Positions 26,547-38,256 of a stretch of 64,000 nucleotides of DNA are shown in pieces. The notes below the pieces were generated by a model that was not told the DNA's origin, made no database searches, and was given only the letters and a program-made list of their open reading frames with translations. Location of the stretch: positions 496,001-560,000 of the forward strand of contig NZ_FUEZ01000003.1 of the NCBI RefSeq assembly GCF_900157365.1, written 5' to 3'. Source of the DNA: Mycobacterium numidiamassiliense (GTDB lineage Bacteria; Actinomycetota; Actinomycetes; Mycobacteriales; Mycobacteriaceae). How positions within the stretch are numbered: position 1 is the stretch's first letter; each line of letters starts with the position of its first letter. The position numbers and the translations under genes were made by a program.

Positions 26547-27332
26547 GTGAGCATCGACCTGAACGTCCACCGCTACGGTCCGCCCGGCCCGGTGCGGATG
26601 CTCGCTCTGCACGGACTGACCGGCCACGGCCAGCGTTGGCAGCAGCTGGCCGACTATCTGCCCGAAATCACCATCGCCGCGCCCGATCTGCTCGGCCACG
26701 GCAGGTCGTCGTGGGCCGCGCCGTGGACCATCGACGCCAATGTCGCGGCGCTGGGCGCATTGCTCGACGACGAGGCCGAGGCGCCGGTGCTGGTCGTCGG
26801 CCACTCGTTCGGGGGCGGGGTGGCCATGCATCTGGCCGCGGCACGGCCCGACCGGGTGGCGGGGCTGCTGTTGCTCGACCCGGCGATCGGCCTGGATGGC
26901 GGGTGGATGCGCGACATCGCCAACGGAATGTTGTCCTCCCCCGACTATCCCGATCCCGCGGAGGCCCGCGCGGAAAAGGCGACGGGCTCGTGGGCGGACG
27001 TGGATCCCGCCGTGCTCGACGCCGAACTCGACGAGCACTTGGTCGAGCTGCCGAGCGGGCGGTACGGCTGGCGCCTCAGCGTGCCGGCGATGATGTCCTA
27101 TTGGAGTGAGCTGGCCCGCGCCACCGTGCTGCCCCCGGCGGGGACGCCCACCACCCTGGTGCGCGCCGCGTGGACGTCGCCGCCCTACGTCAGCGACCAC
27201 CTCGTCGCCGGGTTGCAGCAACGACTGGGCGCCGATTTCGAGTTCTTGAGTTTCGAGTGCAACCACATGGTGCCGGCGGCAATGCCTACCGAGGTCGCCG
27301 CGCTGATCCGCAAGCAGCTGAAGGTGGGCTGA
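26547..27332 (+). CDS. lipV: Alpha/beta hydrolase (LipV-like esterase/lipase)
   Basis: A 261-residue alpha/beta-hydrolase. The oxyanion region is LALHGLTGHGQRW, the nucleophile elbow GHSFGGG (Ser near residue 95), and a late His is in FECNHMVPAA near the C-terminus; an Asp in LLLLDPAIGLD or a later one completes the triad. It starts at GTG 26547. Esterase/lipase activity on short to medium acyl esters is expected. Two nucleotides separate it from the alkyltransferase-like gene, so the two are probably co-translated. Confidence 0.9.
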   Translation: MSIDLNVHRYGPPGPVRMLALHGLTGHGQRWQQLADYLPEITIAAPDLLGHGRSSWAAPWTIDANVAALGALLDDEAEAPVLVVGHSFGGGVAMHLAAARPDRVAGLLLLDPAIGLDGGWMRDIANGMLSSPDYPDPAEARAEKATGSWADVDPAVLDAELDEHLVELPSGRYGWRLSVPAMMSYWSELARATVLPPAGTPTTLVRAAWTSPPYVSDHLVAGLQQRLGADFEFLSFECNHMVPAAMPTEVAALIRKQLKVG

Positions 27333-27334
27333 CC

Positions 27335-27637
27335 GTGGCGCAGGTGACCGAGCAGCAGGTAGAACGGGTGCGCTCGCTGGTGGCGGCCATCCCGTCGGGC
27401 CGAGTCTCCACCTACGGCGACATCGCCGCTGTCGCAGGGCTTTCCAGCCCGCGGATCGTCGGATGGATCATGCGCACCGACTCCTCGGACCTGCCCTGGC
27501 ACCGGGTGATCACCGCATCCGGGCGCCCGGCGCGCCATTTGACCACCCGGCAACTGGAACTGTTGCGCGCCGAGGGTGTGCTGGCCGTCGACGGCAGGAT
27601 CGCGCTGAGCGAGGTTCGCTACGAGTTTCCTCAGTGA
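27335..27637 (+). CDS. Alkyltransferase-like protein (ATL; MGMT homologue lacking the acceptor Cys)
   Basis: A 100-residue DNA-binding domain of the O6-alkylguanine-DNA alkyltransferase family, starting at GTG 27335. The family's PCHRV active-site motif reads PWHRVI here (Trp55 in place of the alkyl-acceptor Cys), so it cannot transfer alkyl groups. ATL proteins instead bind O6-alkylguanine and hand it to nucleotide excision repair. The helix-turn-helix STYGDIAAVAGL and the Arg finger region SPRIVGWIMR are present. It directly follows lipV. Confidence 0.93.
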   Translation: MAQVTEQQVERVRSLVAAIPSGRVSTYGDIAAVAGLSSPRIVGWIMRTDSSDLPWHRVITASGRPARHLTTRQLELLRAEGVLAVDGRIALSEVRYEFPQ

Positions 27638-27712
27638 GCGCGCCGGCCTGCACCGAAATCGACGTTATCGACGGCCGTTTCGGCGTGTCGTCACGGTGGC
27701 GTCGATGTCGGC

Positions 27713-27754
27713 GACACCAAAGACCCGACACCAAAGACCCGACACCAAAGACCT
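27713..27754. repeat. 14-bp tandem repeat, three copies
   Basis: Three head-to-tail copies of GACACCAAAGACCC (the last ends in T) lie between the two convergent genes and reach the stop codon of the TIGR02569-type gene. No terminator hairpin is formed. It is probably a small variable-number repeat. Confidence 0.92.
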
Positions 27755-28607
27755 AGAGGACCAGCCGAACCAAGGCCGCGGTGCGCGCCAGCCCCGGGAA
27801 TGCGTCGGCGGTCGAGCGCGGGTGCAGCGCATGCACAGCTAAGCGAAACATCAACGCGCGCAACAACATCTGCGGCCATTCCGGCAGCGCGTTCCACCGT
27901 TCGATGAGCCCGTCGTCGGCCTCTCCCCAGGACAGCGCGTCGACGACGACCACGCCGGCGGCCCACGAGGCGGGCCGCCAGTAGGGCGTGATGTCGGTGA
28001 TCCCCGGCGCGGCGGTGCCGATGAAAAGCACTGTGCCGTAAAGATCTCCGTGCACCAGCTGGTTGGGGCTCTTGGTTGGCTTGCGCAACGTGGCCAGCTG
28101 GTTGATCAGCTCGACGGATCGCTGACCGTCCGCCGGCGGCGGGGCGGTCCGTGCGCCCGGCGGCACCGATGCCAGCGGCCGCTCTTCCCACGCGGACCGG
28201 TCGGCGGCGATGAACACATCGACGTCCGACCACGGCGTCGTGGGCCCCTGGGTCAGGAATCGCGGGCGTTCCAGTTTGCCGGTGGCCTCGTGCAGCCGCA
28301 CCGCCGCCGAGACGACCTCATCGTGGCGGGGTTCCGGCGTCCCGGCGACAAACGTGTCCGCCCGCCAGCCGGAGACCACATAGCGCCCGTCGGTCGAGCG
28401 GACCGGACGAGCCAGCCGCACCCCGTCGACGAACAACGTCTCGCGTACTCGCGCCGACCACGCAGCACGGGCATGGTCGGCGACGGTCGACAAAACGACT
28501 TCGCCGCATCGCCAACCACCTTCCCAGCTGGCGCCCAGCAAGACGGGTTTCACCCCGGCCAAACCGAACGCCGCTAGCACGTGCTCCGGCGGCGGCTCGA
28601 CACTCAC
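27753..28607 (-). CDS. TIGR02569-family protein (aminoglycoside-phosphotransferase-like fold), unknown function
   Basis: A 284-residue actinobacterial conserved protein starting at GTG 28607 (MSVEPPPEHVLAAFGL). It has kinase-like landmarks: an N-terminal nucleotide-binding-type segment (VLLGASWEGGWRCGEVVL) and a catalytic-loop-like HGDLYGTVLF in which the usual HGDLxxGN is altered. A later aspartate region is GITDITPYWRPA, in place of a clear IDW motif. It may be a divergent small-molecule kinase or an inactive relative. It is third in a minus-strand run with the DUF3152 and moeZ genes. Confidence 0.8.
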   Translation of the reverse strand: MSVEPPPEHVLAAFGLAGVKPVLLGASWEGGWRCGEVVLSTVADHARAAWSARVRETLFVDGVRLARPVRSTDGRYVVSGWRADTFVAGTPEPRHDEVVSAAVRLHEATGKLERPRFLTQGPTTPWSDVDVFIAADRSAWEERPLASVPPGARTAPPPADGQRSVELINQLATLRKPTKSPNQLVHGDLYGTVLFIGTAAPGITDITPYWRPASWAAGVVVVDALSWGEADDGLIERWNALPEWPQMLLRALMFRLAVHALHPRSTADAFPGLARTAALVRLVL

Positions 28608-28644
28608 ACGGGTTAGCGTAGTGGAGCCCACCGGGGGTATCGGG

Positions 28645-29838
<1,194 letters not shown>

Positions 29839-29881
29839 CACCGCAATTGTCCGGTTTAGTGGCGATCAGCTCAACGCAGGT

Positions 29882-32026
<2,145 letters not shown>

Positions 32027-32180
32027 CGGGGCCCCTTCCATTCGTGTTTCGTTCCAGACGCGTCAGCAGCAGGCTAGTGGACGCGTGCGGCCCCGGCTGA
32101 CGCAGCTGGGCCCCGCGGGCTTCGCGTTAAGCGAAACCCAGGTTGTCGGTCGGTAACGATTCGCTCCCAGCTGGGTCAAC

Positions 32181-32990
32181 ATGGTCGCGCGCGCCCCGAT
32201 CCGCAGCTTTCGCATCCGTAGCATCGGCACCATCAGTAACACACTTCACGATCTCGACGGCCTAGTCCGCGGCTACGACGAGGACTACCCCGACGACGAC
32301 TACGACGGAGCCGAGTACGACGACGGCTACGGCGAACTCGCCTGGCCGACCGACCCCCGCTGGCGTCCGGTCGCCGCGGTCATCGGCGCCGTCATCGCCG
32401 TCGGCGCCGTCGCCACCGCCGTGGTCATCAACTCCGGCGACAGCGCGTCGACGAAAGCCACAGTGGGACCCCGGCCGGTGACCTCCGCGCCCGCGACCAC
32501 CAGCGCGCCCCGCGCGTCGACCAGCCCGGCTCCTGGTACCTCACCTGCACCGCAGCTGCCGCCCGAGACGGTCACCACGCTGACACCCGGCGCCGCGCCG
32601 CCGGGAATGATCACCCCCGCGCCGCTGCCCACCTACCTGCCGCCCAGGGCCGCGCCGCCCCTGGCATTGCCGCCGACAGCGCTGCCGCCCGCCGCCCTAC
32701 CGCCGACGGCGGCACTGAATCCGAGCACGGTCATCTACAGCGTGGCCGGGACCAAGCAGCTGATGGATTTCGTGACCGTCGTCTACACCGACGCCCAGGG
32801 CTACCCGAAGACGGAGTTCAACGTCGCGCTGCCCTGGACCAAGGAAGTGGTGCTCAACCCGGGCGTCACGACCCAATCCGTGATCGCGACCAGCATCTAC
32901 AGCCATCTGAACTGCTCGGTCGTCAACGCCCAGGGCCAGGTGGTCGTGGCGTCGACCAACAACACGACGATGGCGACCTGCACCCGCTGA
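32181..32990 (+). CDS. Thr/Pro-rich membrane protein with MmpS-like C-terminal domain
   Basis: A 269-residue protein. Residues ~30-60 are strongly acidic (EDYPDDDYDGAEYDDGYGE); one membrane span follows (~70-92, VAAVIGAVIAVGAVATAVVI). A long Thr/Pro/Ala-rich linker (~100-185) leads to a C-terminal domain of about 85 residues whose wording (VIYSVAGTKQLMDFVTVVYT) resembles the soluble domain of MmpS proteins, with two cysteines for a disulfide. No MmpL is nearby. Function unknown. Confidence 0.85.
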   Translation: MVARAPIRSFRIRSIGTISNTLHDLDGLVRGYDEDYPDDDYDGAEYDDGYGELAWPTDPRWRPVAAVIGAVIAVGAVATAVVINSGDSASTKATVGPRPVTSAPATTSAPRASTSPAPGTSPAPQLPPETVTTLTPGAAPPGMITPAPLPTYLPPRAAPPLALPPTALPPAALPPTAALNPSTVIYSVAGTKQLMDFVTVVYTDAQGYPKTEFNVALPWTKEVVLNPGVTTQSVIATSIYSHLNCSVVNAQGQVVVASTNNTTMATCTR

Positions 32991-33008
32991 GACCAGCGGC
33001 GCAACCAG

Positions 33009-33704
33009 TCAGCTGAGGCCGAGTTCGCGCATCCTGCGGTCGTGTGTCTGCTGCAATCTGTCGAAGAACGCGCTCAGCGGGCCCAGCCCGCCGGCCCCCG
33101 ACACCACCAGATCGACCAGTTCGTCGTGGTCGGCCAGCAGATATTGGGCCTGGGTGATCGCCTCGCCGAACAGCCGGCGCGACCACAGCGCCAACCGGCT
33201 GCGCTGTTTGCCGCTCGAGGTCACCGCGGCGCGCACCTCGGCGACGACGAACTGCGAGTGCCCGGTCTCCGACAGCGCCGCCCGCACCACATCGGCGATC
33301 TCGTCGGGCAGCCCGTCGGCGATCTCGAGATACAGATCGGCGGCCAGCGCGTCACCGACATAGGTCTTCACCAACGCTTCGAGCCAGGTGCTCGGCATGG
33401 TGAGCCGGTGGTAGTTCTCCAGCGTCGACACGTATCTCGACATGGCCGAGACCACGTCGACGCCACGCTTTTCCAACGCGTCGTGCAGCACCTCGTAGTG
33501 CTGCATCTCGGCGGCGGCCATACTCGCCATCGAGATCCGTCCCCGCAGGTCAGGGGCCATCCGCGCCTCGTCGGTCAGCCGGTAGAACGCGGCTACCTCG
33601 CCGTAGGCGAGCACCGCGAACAGCTCGTTGACACCCGGATGGTCCGCCGTCAGGCGTGAGGCTGGTGAGTCGTCCACCCGGTCCGCGGAGGAGGCCGAAG
33701 TCAT
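33009..33704 (-). CDS. Ferritin-like-fold protein (Rv3210c-like)
   Basis: A 231-residue, all-helical protein starting at ATG 33704 (MTSASSADRV); another ATG lies two codons upstream. It has the carboxylate/His spacing of ferritin-like diiron proteins: YGEVAAFYRLTDEAR, AAAEMQHYEVLHDAL and ALSETGHSQFVVAEV, each with a Glu or Glu-x-x-His helix pattern. It may be related to tRNA hydroxylases of the MiaE type, but this is not secure. It is divergent from rhlE, with about 257 bp between the starts. Confidence 0.8.
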   Translation of the reverse strand: MTSASSADRVDDSPASRLTADHPGVNELFAVLAYGEVAAFYRLTDEARMAPDLRGRISMASMAAAEMQHYEVLHDALEKRGVDVVSAMSRYVSTLENYHRLTMPSTWLEALVKTYVGDALAADLYLEIADGLPDEIADVVRAALSETGHSQFVVAEVRAAVTSSGKQRSRLALWSRRLFGEAITQAQYLLADHDELVDLVVSGAGGLGPLSAFFDRLQQTHDRRMRELGLS

Positions 33705-33961
33705 GGGCATCACTCTAGTCGGCGCACCTGGAAGAAGATGGGCCTCAGCTGTCGACCAGCTATCATGCAGATAGATAGTGGCTGTATTTCTGCTACCGCC
33801 GCCGCTATCAGCGAAATGTGCGTGCACAGCGGGCCCACCAAAAGACTTGGGGCCTGCGACTCGGCGACGTATTCGGAGTCGGCACTCAGTGCGCGCGTGA
33901 CCGTGACAGAGAACACCGTCATACACCCGAATACCGTCACCGAAAGGCACCCCACTCCCAT

Positions 33962-35527
33962 ATGACCGAACTGACAAGCGCGACTGAAACCATCCCCCAA
34001 ACGACATTTGCCGACCTCGGAGTCCGCGACGAAATAGTCCGCGCACTGACCGAAAAGGGCATCGAGCATCCGTTTGCCATCCAAGAACTGACCCTGCCGC
34101 TGGCGCTGGCCGGCGACGACGTGATCGGCCAGGCCCGCACCGGCATGGGCAAGACCTTCGGGTTCGGCGTGCCGCTGCTGCAGCGCATCACCACCGACGC
34201 CGACGCGCGACCGCTCACCGGCGCACCGCGGGCCCTGATCGTGGTGCCCACCCGTGAGCTGTGCCTGCAGGTCACCGAGGACCTGGCCACCGCCGCCAAA
34301 TACCTGACCGCTGGAACAGCGGAAGGCCGCACGCGGCCGTTGGCCGTGGTCTCCATTTACGGCGGACGGGCCTACGAGCCGCAGATCGAGGCGCTGCAGA
34401 CCGGCGCCGATGTCGTGGTGGGCACACCCGGCCGGCTGCTGGACCTGTCGCAGCAGGGTCACCTGCAACTGGGCGGGCTTTCGGTGCTGGTGCTCGACGA
34501 GGCCGACGAGATGCTCGACCTGGGCTTCTTGCCGGACATCGAGCGCATCCTGCGCCAGATCCCCGTCGAGCGTCAGGCGATGCTCTTCTCAGCGACCATG
34601 CCGGGCCCCATCATCACGTTGGCCCGGACCTTCATGAATCAGCCGACGCACATCCGCGCCGAGGCCCCGCAATCGTCCGCCACGCACGACACGACCGAGC
34701 AGTTCGCCTTCCGCGCCCACGCGCTGGACAAGGTCGAAATGGTCACCCGCGTGCTGCAGGCCGAGGGCCGCGGCGCGACGATGATCTTCACCCGCACCAA
34801 GCGCACCGCCCAGAAGGTCGCCGACGAGCTCGCCGAGCGCGGCTTCAAGGTGGGCGCCGTGCACGGCGACCTGGGTCAGATCGCCCGAGAGAAGGCGCTC
34901 AAGGCGTTCCGCAGCGGCGAGGTCGACGTGCTGGTGGCCACCGACGTCGCCGCCCGCGGCATCGACATCGACGACATCACCCACGTCATCAACTACCAGA
35001 TCCCCGAGGACGAGCAGGCCTATGTGCACCGCATTGGCCGCACCGGCCGTGCCGGCAAGACCGGCATCGCGGTCACCCTGGTCGACTGGGACGAGCTGCC
35101 CCGCTGGACGATGATCGACAAGGCGCTTGGCCTGAACAACCCCGATCCGGTCGAGACGTACTCAAACTCCCCGCACCTGTACGCCGAGCTGGGCATCCCG
35201 CCCGAGGCAACCGGCACGGTCGGCGCGGCACGTAAGTCGCCGGTGAAGCGCCGCGAGAACGAGAGCAGGAGCTCCTCCGATGGCCAGAAGCCGGCGCGTA
35301 ACCGCTCCGGCAACCGGCGGCGTACGCGCGGCGGCCAGCCCGTCTCCGGACACCCCGCAGGCGCCGCGCCCGCGGGCACCAACGGTGAAGCCGCCACCGA
35401 CGCGGGCCCGGGTGCTCCGACCAACAACGGGGCCACTAACGGGGCCACCAACGGCGCGACCAACCGGCGTCGCCGCCGTCGCCGCAAGCCGACTGAGAGC
35501 ACCGCCGCCTCCGCGCCTTCCAACTGA
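33962..35527 (+). CDS. rhlE: DEAD-box RNA helicase RhlE
   Basis: A 521-residue DEAD-box helicase starting at ATG 33962. The order is: Q-motif PFAIQELTLP, Walker A ARTGMGKTFGF, PTREL, DEAD box (LVLDEADEMLDLGF), SAT (LFSATMPGP), and motif VI HRIGRTGRAGKTG. The C-terminal ~110 residues are low-complexity and basic, with an NGATNGATNGATN repeat and an Arg6 run, a probable RNA-binding tail. It remodels RNA in ribosome assembly or decay. A 250-bp leader region precedes it. Fourteen nucleotides downstream is the gene for a membrane-anchored beta-propeller-like protein. Confidence 0.95.
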   Translation: MTELTSATETIPQTTFADLGVRDEIVRALTEKGIEHPFAIQELTLPLALAGDDVIGQARTGMGKTFGFGVPLLQRITTDADARPLTGAPRALIVVPTRELCLQVTEDLATAAKYLTAGTAEGRTRPLAVVSIYGGRAYEPQIEALQTGADVVVGTPGRLLDLSQQGHLQLGGLSVLVLDEADEMLDLGFLPDIERILRQIPVERQAMLFSATMPGPIITLARTFMNQPTHIRAEAPQSSATHDTTEQFAFRAHALDKVEMVTRVLQAEGRGATMIFTRTKRTAQKVADELAERGFKVGAVHGDLGQIAREKALKAFRSGEVDVLVATDVAARGIDIDDITHVINYQIPEDEQAYVHRIGRTGRAGKTGIAVTLVDWDELPRWTMIDKALGLNNPDPVETYSNSPHLYAELGIPPEATGTVGAARKSPVKRRENESRSSSDGQKPARNRSGNRRRTRGGQPVSGHPAGAAPAGTNGEAATDAGPGAPTNNGATNGATNGATNRRRRRRRKPTESTAASAPSN

Positions 35528-35541
35528 GTCCACGCTGGCGC

Positions 35542-36756
35542 ATGGTCAAGCCCGAACGCCGTACCAGGGGTGACCTGGTGGCCGCCGCGGCGATCGCTCT
35601 TGTCGTCGCCGCAGCGGCGTCACTGATCTGGTGGACGAGCGACGCCCGGGCCACCATCAGCCGCCCCGCCGCGGTGCCGGCGCCCAACCCGGCTCCGGCC
35701 CGGGAGGTGCCGGCGAGCCTCAGGCAATTGTGGACGGCCGCCAGCCCGGCCAGCAGGGCGCCGGTCGTGGTGCTCGGGACGATCGCCACCGGCATCGGCC
35801 GCGAGGTGGACGGCCGCGACCCGGGTACGGGCCAGACGCGCTGGAGCTACGCCCGCGACACCGACCTGTGCGGGCTGTCCTGGCTCTATCACTACGCCGT
35901 CGCGGTGTACAAGGACGACCGCGGCTGCGGCCAGGTCAGCACCATCGACGGATCCACCGGCCGGCGCGGGCCCGCTCGCAGCAGCTACGCGGACCCGCGG
36001 GTGCGTCTCTCCTCCGACGGCACCACGGTGTTGTCGGTCGGCGACACACGCCTGGAGCTGTGGCGCTCGGACATGGTCCGGATGCTGGCCTACGGCGAAA
36101 CCGACGCCCGGGTGAAACCGTCGTCGCGCGGACTGCACTCGGGATGCCGGCTCATCTCCGCGGCGGCCAGCTCGTCGACGGTTTCGGTGCTGGAAAGCTG
36201 CGGCAACACCGACGATCTGAAGCTGGTGCTGTTGCGCCCGGGCAAGGAAGACGACGAGCCCCAACAACACGCGGTGTCCGAGCCAGGGGTCGCAGCGAAT
36301 TCGGGCGCCCGCGTGCTAGTGGTGCGGGAGAACACCACCGCCGTGTACGTGCCGCTGCCGCAGCCCCGGGTCGACGTGATCGACGAGACCGGCACCACGG
36401 TGTCGAGCACGCTGCTGCCCAAGCCGCCGTCCGGTTCGGCGGTCGTGTCGCAGGCGGGCAACCTGGTGACCTGGTGGACCGGTGATTCGGTGCTGGTCTT
36501 CGACGCGAGCAGCCTCACGCTGCGCTACACCATCGCCGCCGGCGAGACGACGGCCCCGCTGGGACCCGGCGTGATGATGGCGGGCAAGCTGCTCATTCCG
36601 GTGACCGGGGCGATTGGGGTCTACGACCCGGTCAACGGCGCCAACGAGCGCTACATCTCGGTCAATCGAGCGCCCAGCACCGAGCCGGTGGTTCCCGCCG
36701 TTTCGGGTTCGCGGGTGTTCGAGCAGCGGGGCGACACCGTGGTGGCGCTGGGCTGA
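35542..36756 (+). CDS. Membrane-anchored beta-propeller-like protein (Rv3212-like)
   Basis: A 404-residue protein with one N-terminal membrane anchor (residues ~11-32, LVAAAAIALVVAAAASLIWW) and a large extracytoplasmic part. Repeated short phrases such as VDGRDPGTGQTRWSYARD, STIDGSTGRRG and IGVYDPVNGANERYI suggest PQQ/WD-like blades. Four to six cysteines (DLCGLSW, RGCGQV, SGCRLI, ESCGNT) are compatible with disulfides. Function unknown; conserved next to rhlE in mycobacteria. Confidence 0.82.
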   Translation: MVKPERRTRGDLVAAAAIALVVAAAASLIWWTSDARATISRPAAVPAPNPAPAREVPASLRQLWTAASPASRAPVVVLGTIATGIGREVDGRDPGTGQTRWSYARDTDLCGLSWLYHYAVAVYKDDRGCGQVSTIDGSTGRRGPARSSYADPRVRLSSDGTTVLSVGDTRLELWRSDMVRMLAYGETDARVKPSSRGLHSGCRLISAAASSSTVSVLESCGNTDDLKLVLLRPGKEDDEPQQHAVSEPGVAANSGARVLVVRENTTAVYVPLPQPRVDVIDETGTTVSSTLLPKPPSGSAVVSQAGNLVTWWTGDSVLVFDASSLTLRYTIAAGETTAPLGPGVMMAGKLLIPVTGAIGVYDPVNGANERYISVNRAPSTEPVVPAVSGSRVFEQRGDTVVALG

Positions 36757-36769
36757 AAAAAGCGGGCGG

Positions 36770-37579
36770 TCAGGCCTCGACGGTGTACGTCGGCAGCGGC
36801 TTGCCCGACTTCCAATGCTTGAGCAACGCCTGGGCCAGCTGGGAGTAGGCGACCGCGCCCTTGTTCTTTCGCCCGGCCAGGACCGACGAACCCGAAGCGC
36901 TGGCCTCGGCGAAGCGCACCGTGCGAGGGATCGGCGGGGCGAGCACCGGCAGACCGTAGCGGTCGGCAACGTCGACGAGCACATCGCGGGTGTGGGTGGT
37001 GCGGGCGTCGTACAGCGTCGGCAATGCGCCCAGCAGCCGCAGATCCGGGTTGGTGATCTGCTGGACATCGGAGACCGTGCGCAGGAATTGGCCCACGCCC
37101 CGGTGCGCCAGCGTCTCGCACTGCAGCGGCACGATGACTTCGTCGGCAGCCGTCAGCCCGTTGAGGGTCAGCACACCCAGCGACGGCGGGCAGTCGAGGA
37201 TGGCCACGTCGAACTGATCGGCCACCTTGGCCAGCGCGCGTTTGAGCGCATACTCGCGGCCGGCCCGCATCAGCAGCATTGCCTCAGCGCCCGCCAGGTC
37301 AATGTTGGCCGGCAGCAACGTCATTCCCTCGACGGTGGTGATCAGCGCGGCGTTCGGCTCGATGTCGCCGAGCAGCACCTCGTGCACCGACACCGGCAGC
37401 TTGTCCGGGTCGTGGCCAAGCGAAAAGGTCAAACAACCCTGCGGATCGAGATCGACCAGCAGCACTCGCTTGCCGCTTTCCGCCATCGCCGCGCCCAGCG
37501 AGGCGACCGTCGTGGTCTTGGCGACGCCGCCCTTCTGGTTGGCCACCGCCAGTACCCGGAACTTGCTCACACTTGCCAT
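36770..37579 (-). CDS. ParA/MinD-like P-loop ATPase
   Basis: A 269-residue ParA-family ATPase starting at ATG 37579 (an in-frame GTG three codons on is possible). The deviant Walker A is NQKGGVAKTTTVASLG, switch I LLVDLDPQG and Walker B FDVAILDCPPS. No ParB gene is adjacent, and this is not the chromosomal parAB locus, so it is an orphan ParA likely to position another cargo. It is divergent from gpm2 and convergent with the propeller gene. Confidence 0.9.
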   Translation of the reverse strand: MASVSKFRVLAVANQKGGVAKTTTVASLGAAMAESGKRVLLVDLDPQGCLTFSLGHDPDKLPVSVHEVLLGDIEPNAALITTVEGMTLLPANIDLAGAEAMLLMRAGREYALKRALAKVADQFDVAILDCPPSLGVLTLNGLTAADEVIVPLQCETLAHRGVGQFLRTVSDVQQITNPDLRLLGALPTLYDARTTHTRDVLVDVADRYGLPVLAPPIPRTVRFAEASASGSSVLAGRKNKGAVAYSQLAQALLKHWKSGKPLPTYTVEA

Positions 37580-37644
37580 CCTGGCACGTTCCCCGCGGGG
37601 AGTAAGGGCGACGGGCAGGCGAGTCTCGGGCAGAATCACCGGGC

Positions 37645-38256
37645 ATGGGCTTGCACAAACACCGACTGGTACTTCTGCGCCATGGCGAGACCGAGTGGTC
37701 GAAATCGGGCCAGCACACCGGCCGCACCGACATCGAACTGACCGATACGGGTCGGCTTCAGGCCGAGCTGGCCGGGCATGTACTGCGTGAACTGGCACTC
37801 ACCGACCCGCTGGTGATGAGCAGCCCGCGAATTCGTGCCCTGACCACAGCCAAGTTGGCCGGGCTGAGCGTCGATGAGGTATCTCCACTGCTTGCTGAGT
37901 GGGATTACGGTTCCTACGAGGGATTGACGACCCCGCAGATCCAGGAATCGGTTCCTGACTGGCTGGTCTGGACCCACGGCTGCCCCGGGGGCGAGAGTGT
38001 GGCGCAAGTCAGCGATCGCGCCGATCGGGCGGTCGCACTGGCGTTAGAGCACGTGGCCTCGCGCGACGTGATATTCGTGGGCCATAGCCACTTTTCCCGC
38101 TCGATCATTACGCGCTGGGTCGAGCTGCCGCTCGTCGAGGGCAGCCGCTTCTGGATGCTCGCCGGCTCGATCGCCGTATGCGGGTTCGAGCATGGCGTGC
38201 GACAGCTCGCTGCACTCGGATTGACCGGCCTTCCGCAGGCGATGACACCCGGGTGA
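37645..38256 (+). CDS. gpm2: Histidine phosphatase superfamily acid phosphatase (Gpm2-like)
   Basis: A 203-residue phosphohistidine phosphatase: RHGETEW near residue 12 gives the catalytic His and Arg, a second Arg follows in SSPRIRAL, and the later catalytic His is in FVGHSHFSR. Its M. tuberculosis counterpart was annotated as a phosphoglycerate mutase but behaves as an acid phosphatase, as I recall. The stop overlaps the entC start (GTGA), so the two are translationally coupled. Confidence 0.9.
   Translation: MGLHKHRLVLLRHGETEWSKSGQHTGRTDIELTDTGRLQAELAGHVLRELALTDPLVMSSPRIRALTTAKLAGLSVDEVSPLLAEWDYGSYEGLTTPQIQESVPDWLVWTHGCPGGESVAQVSDRADRAVALALEHVASRDVIFVGHSHFSRSIITRWVELPLVEGSRFWMLAGSIAVCGFEHGVRQLAALGLTGLPQAMTPG

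Noticed and set aside
36770-37579. Chromosome-partitioning parA locus
   Set aside because: The protein is ParA-like but no parB or parS-like repeats are near; treated as an orphan ParA/MinD-type ATPase.
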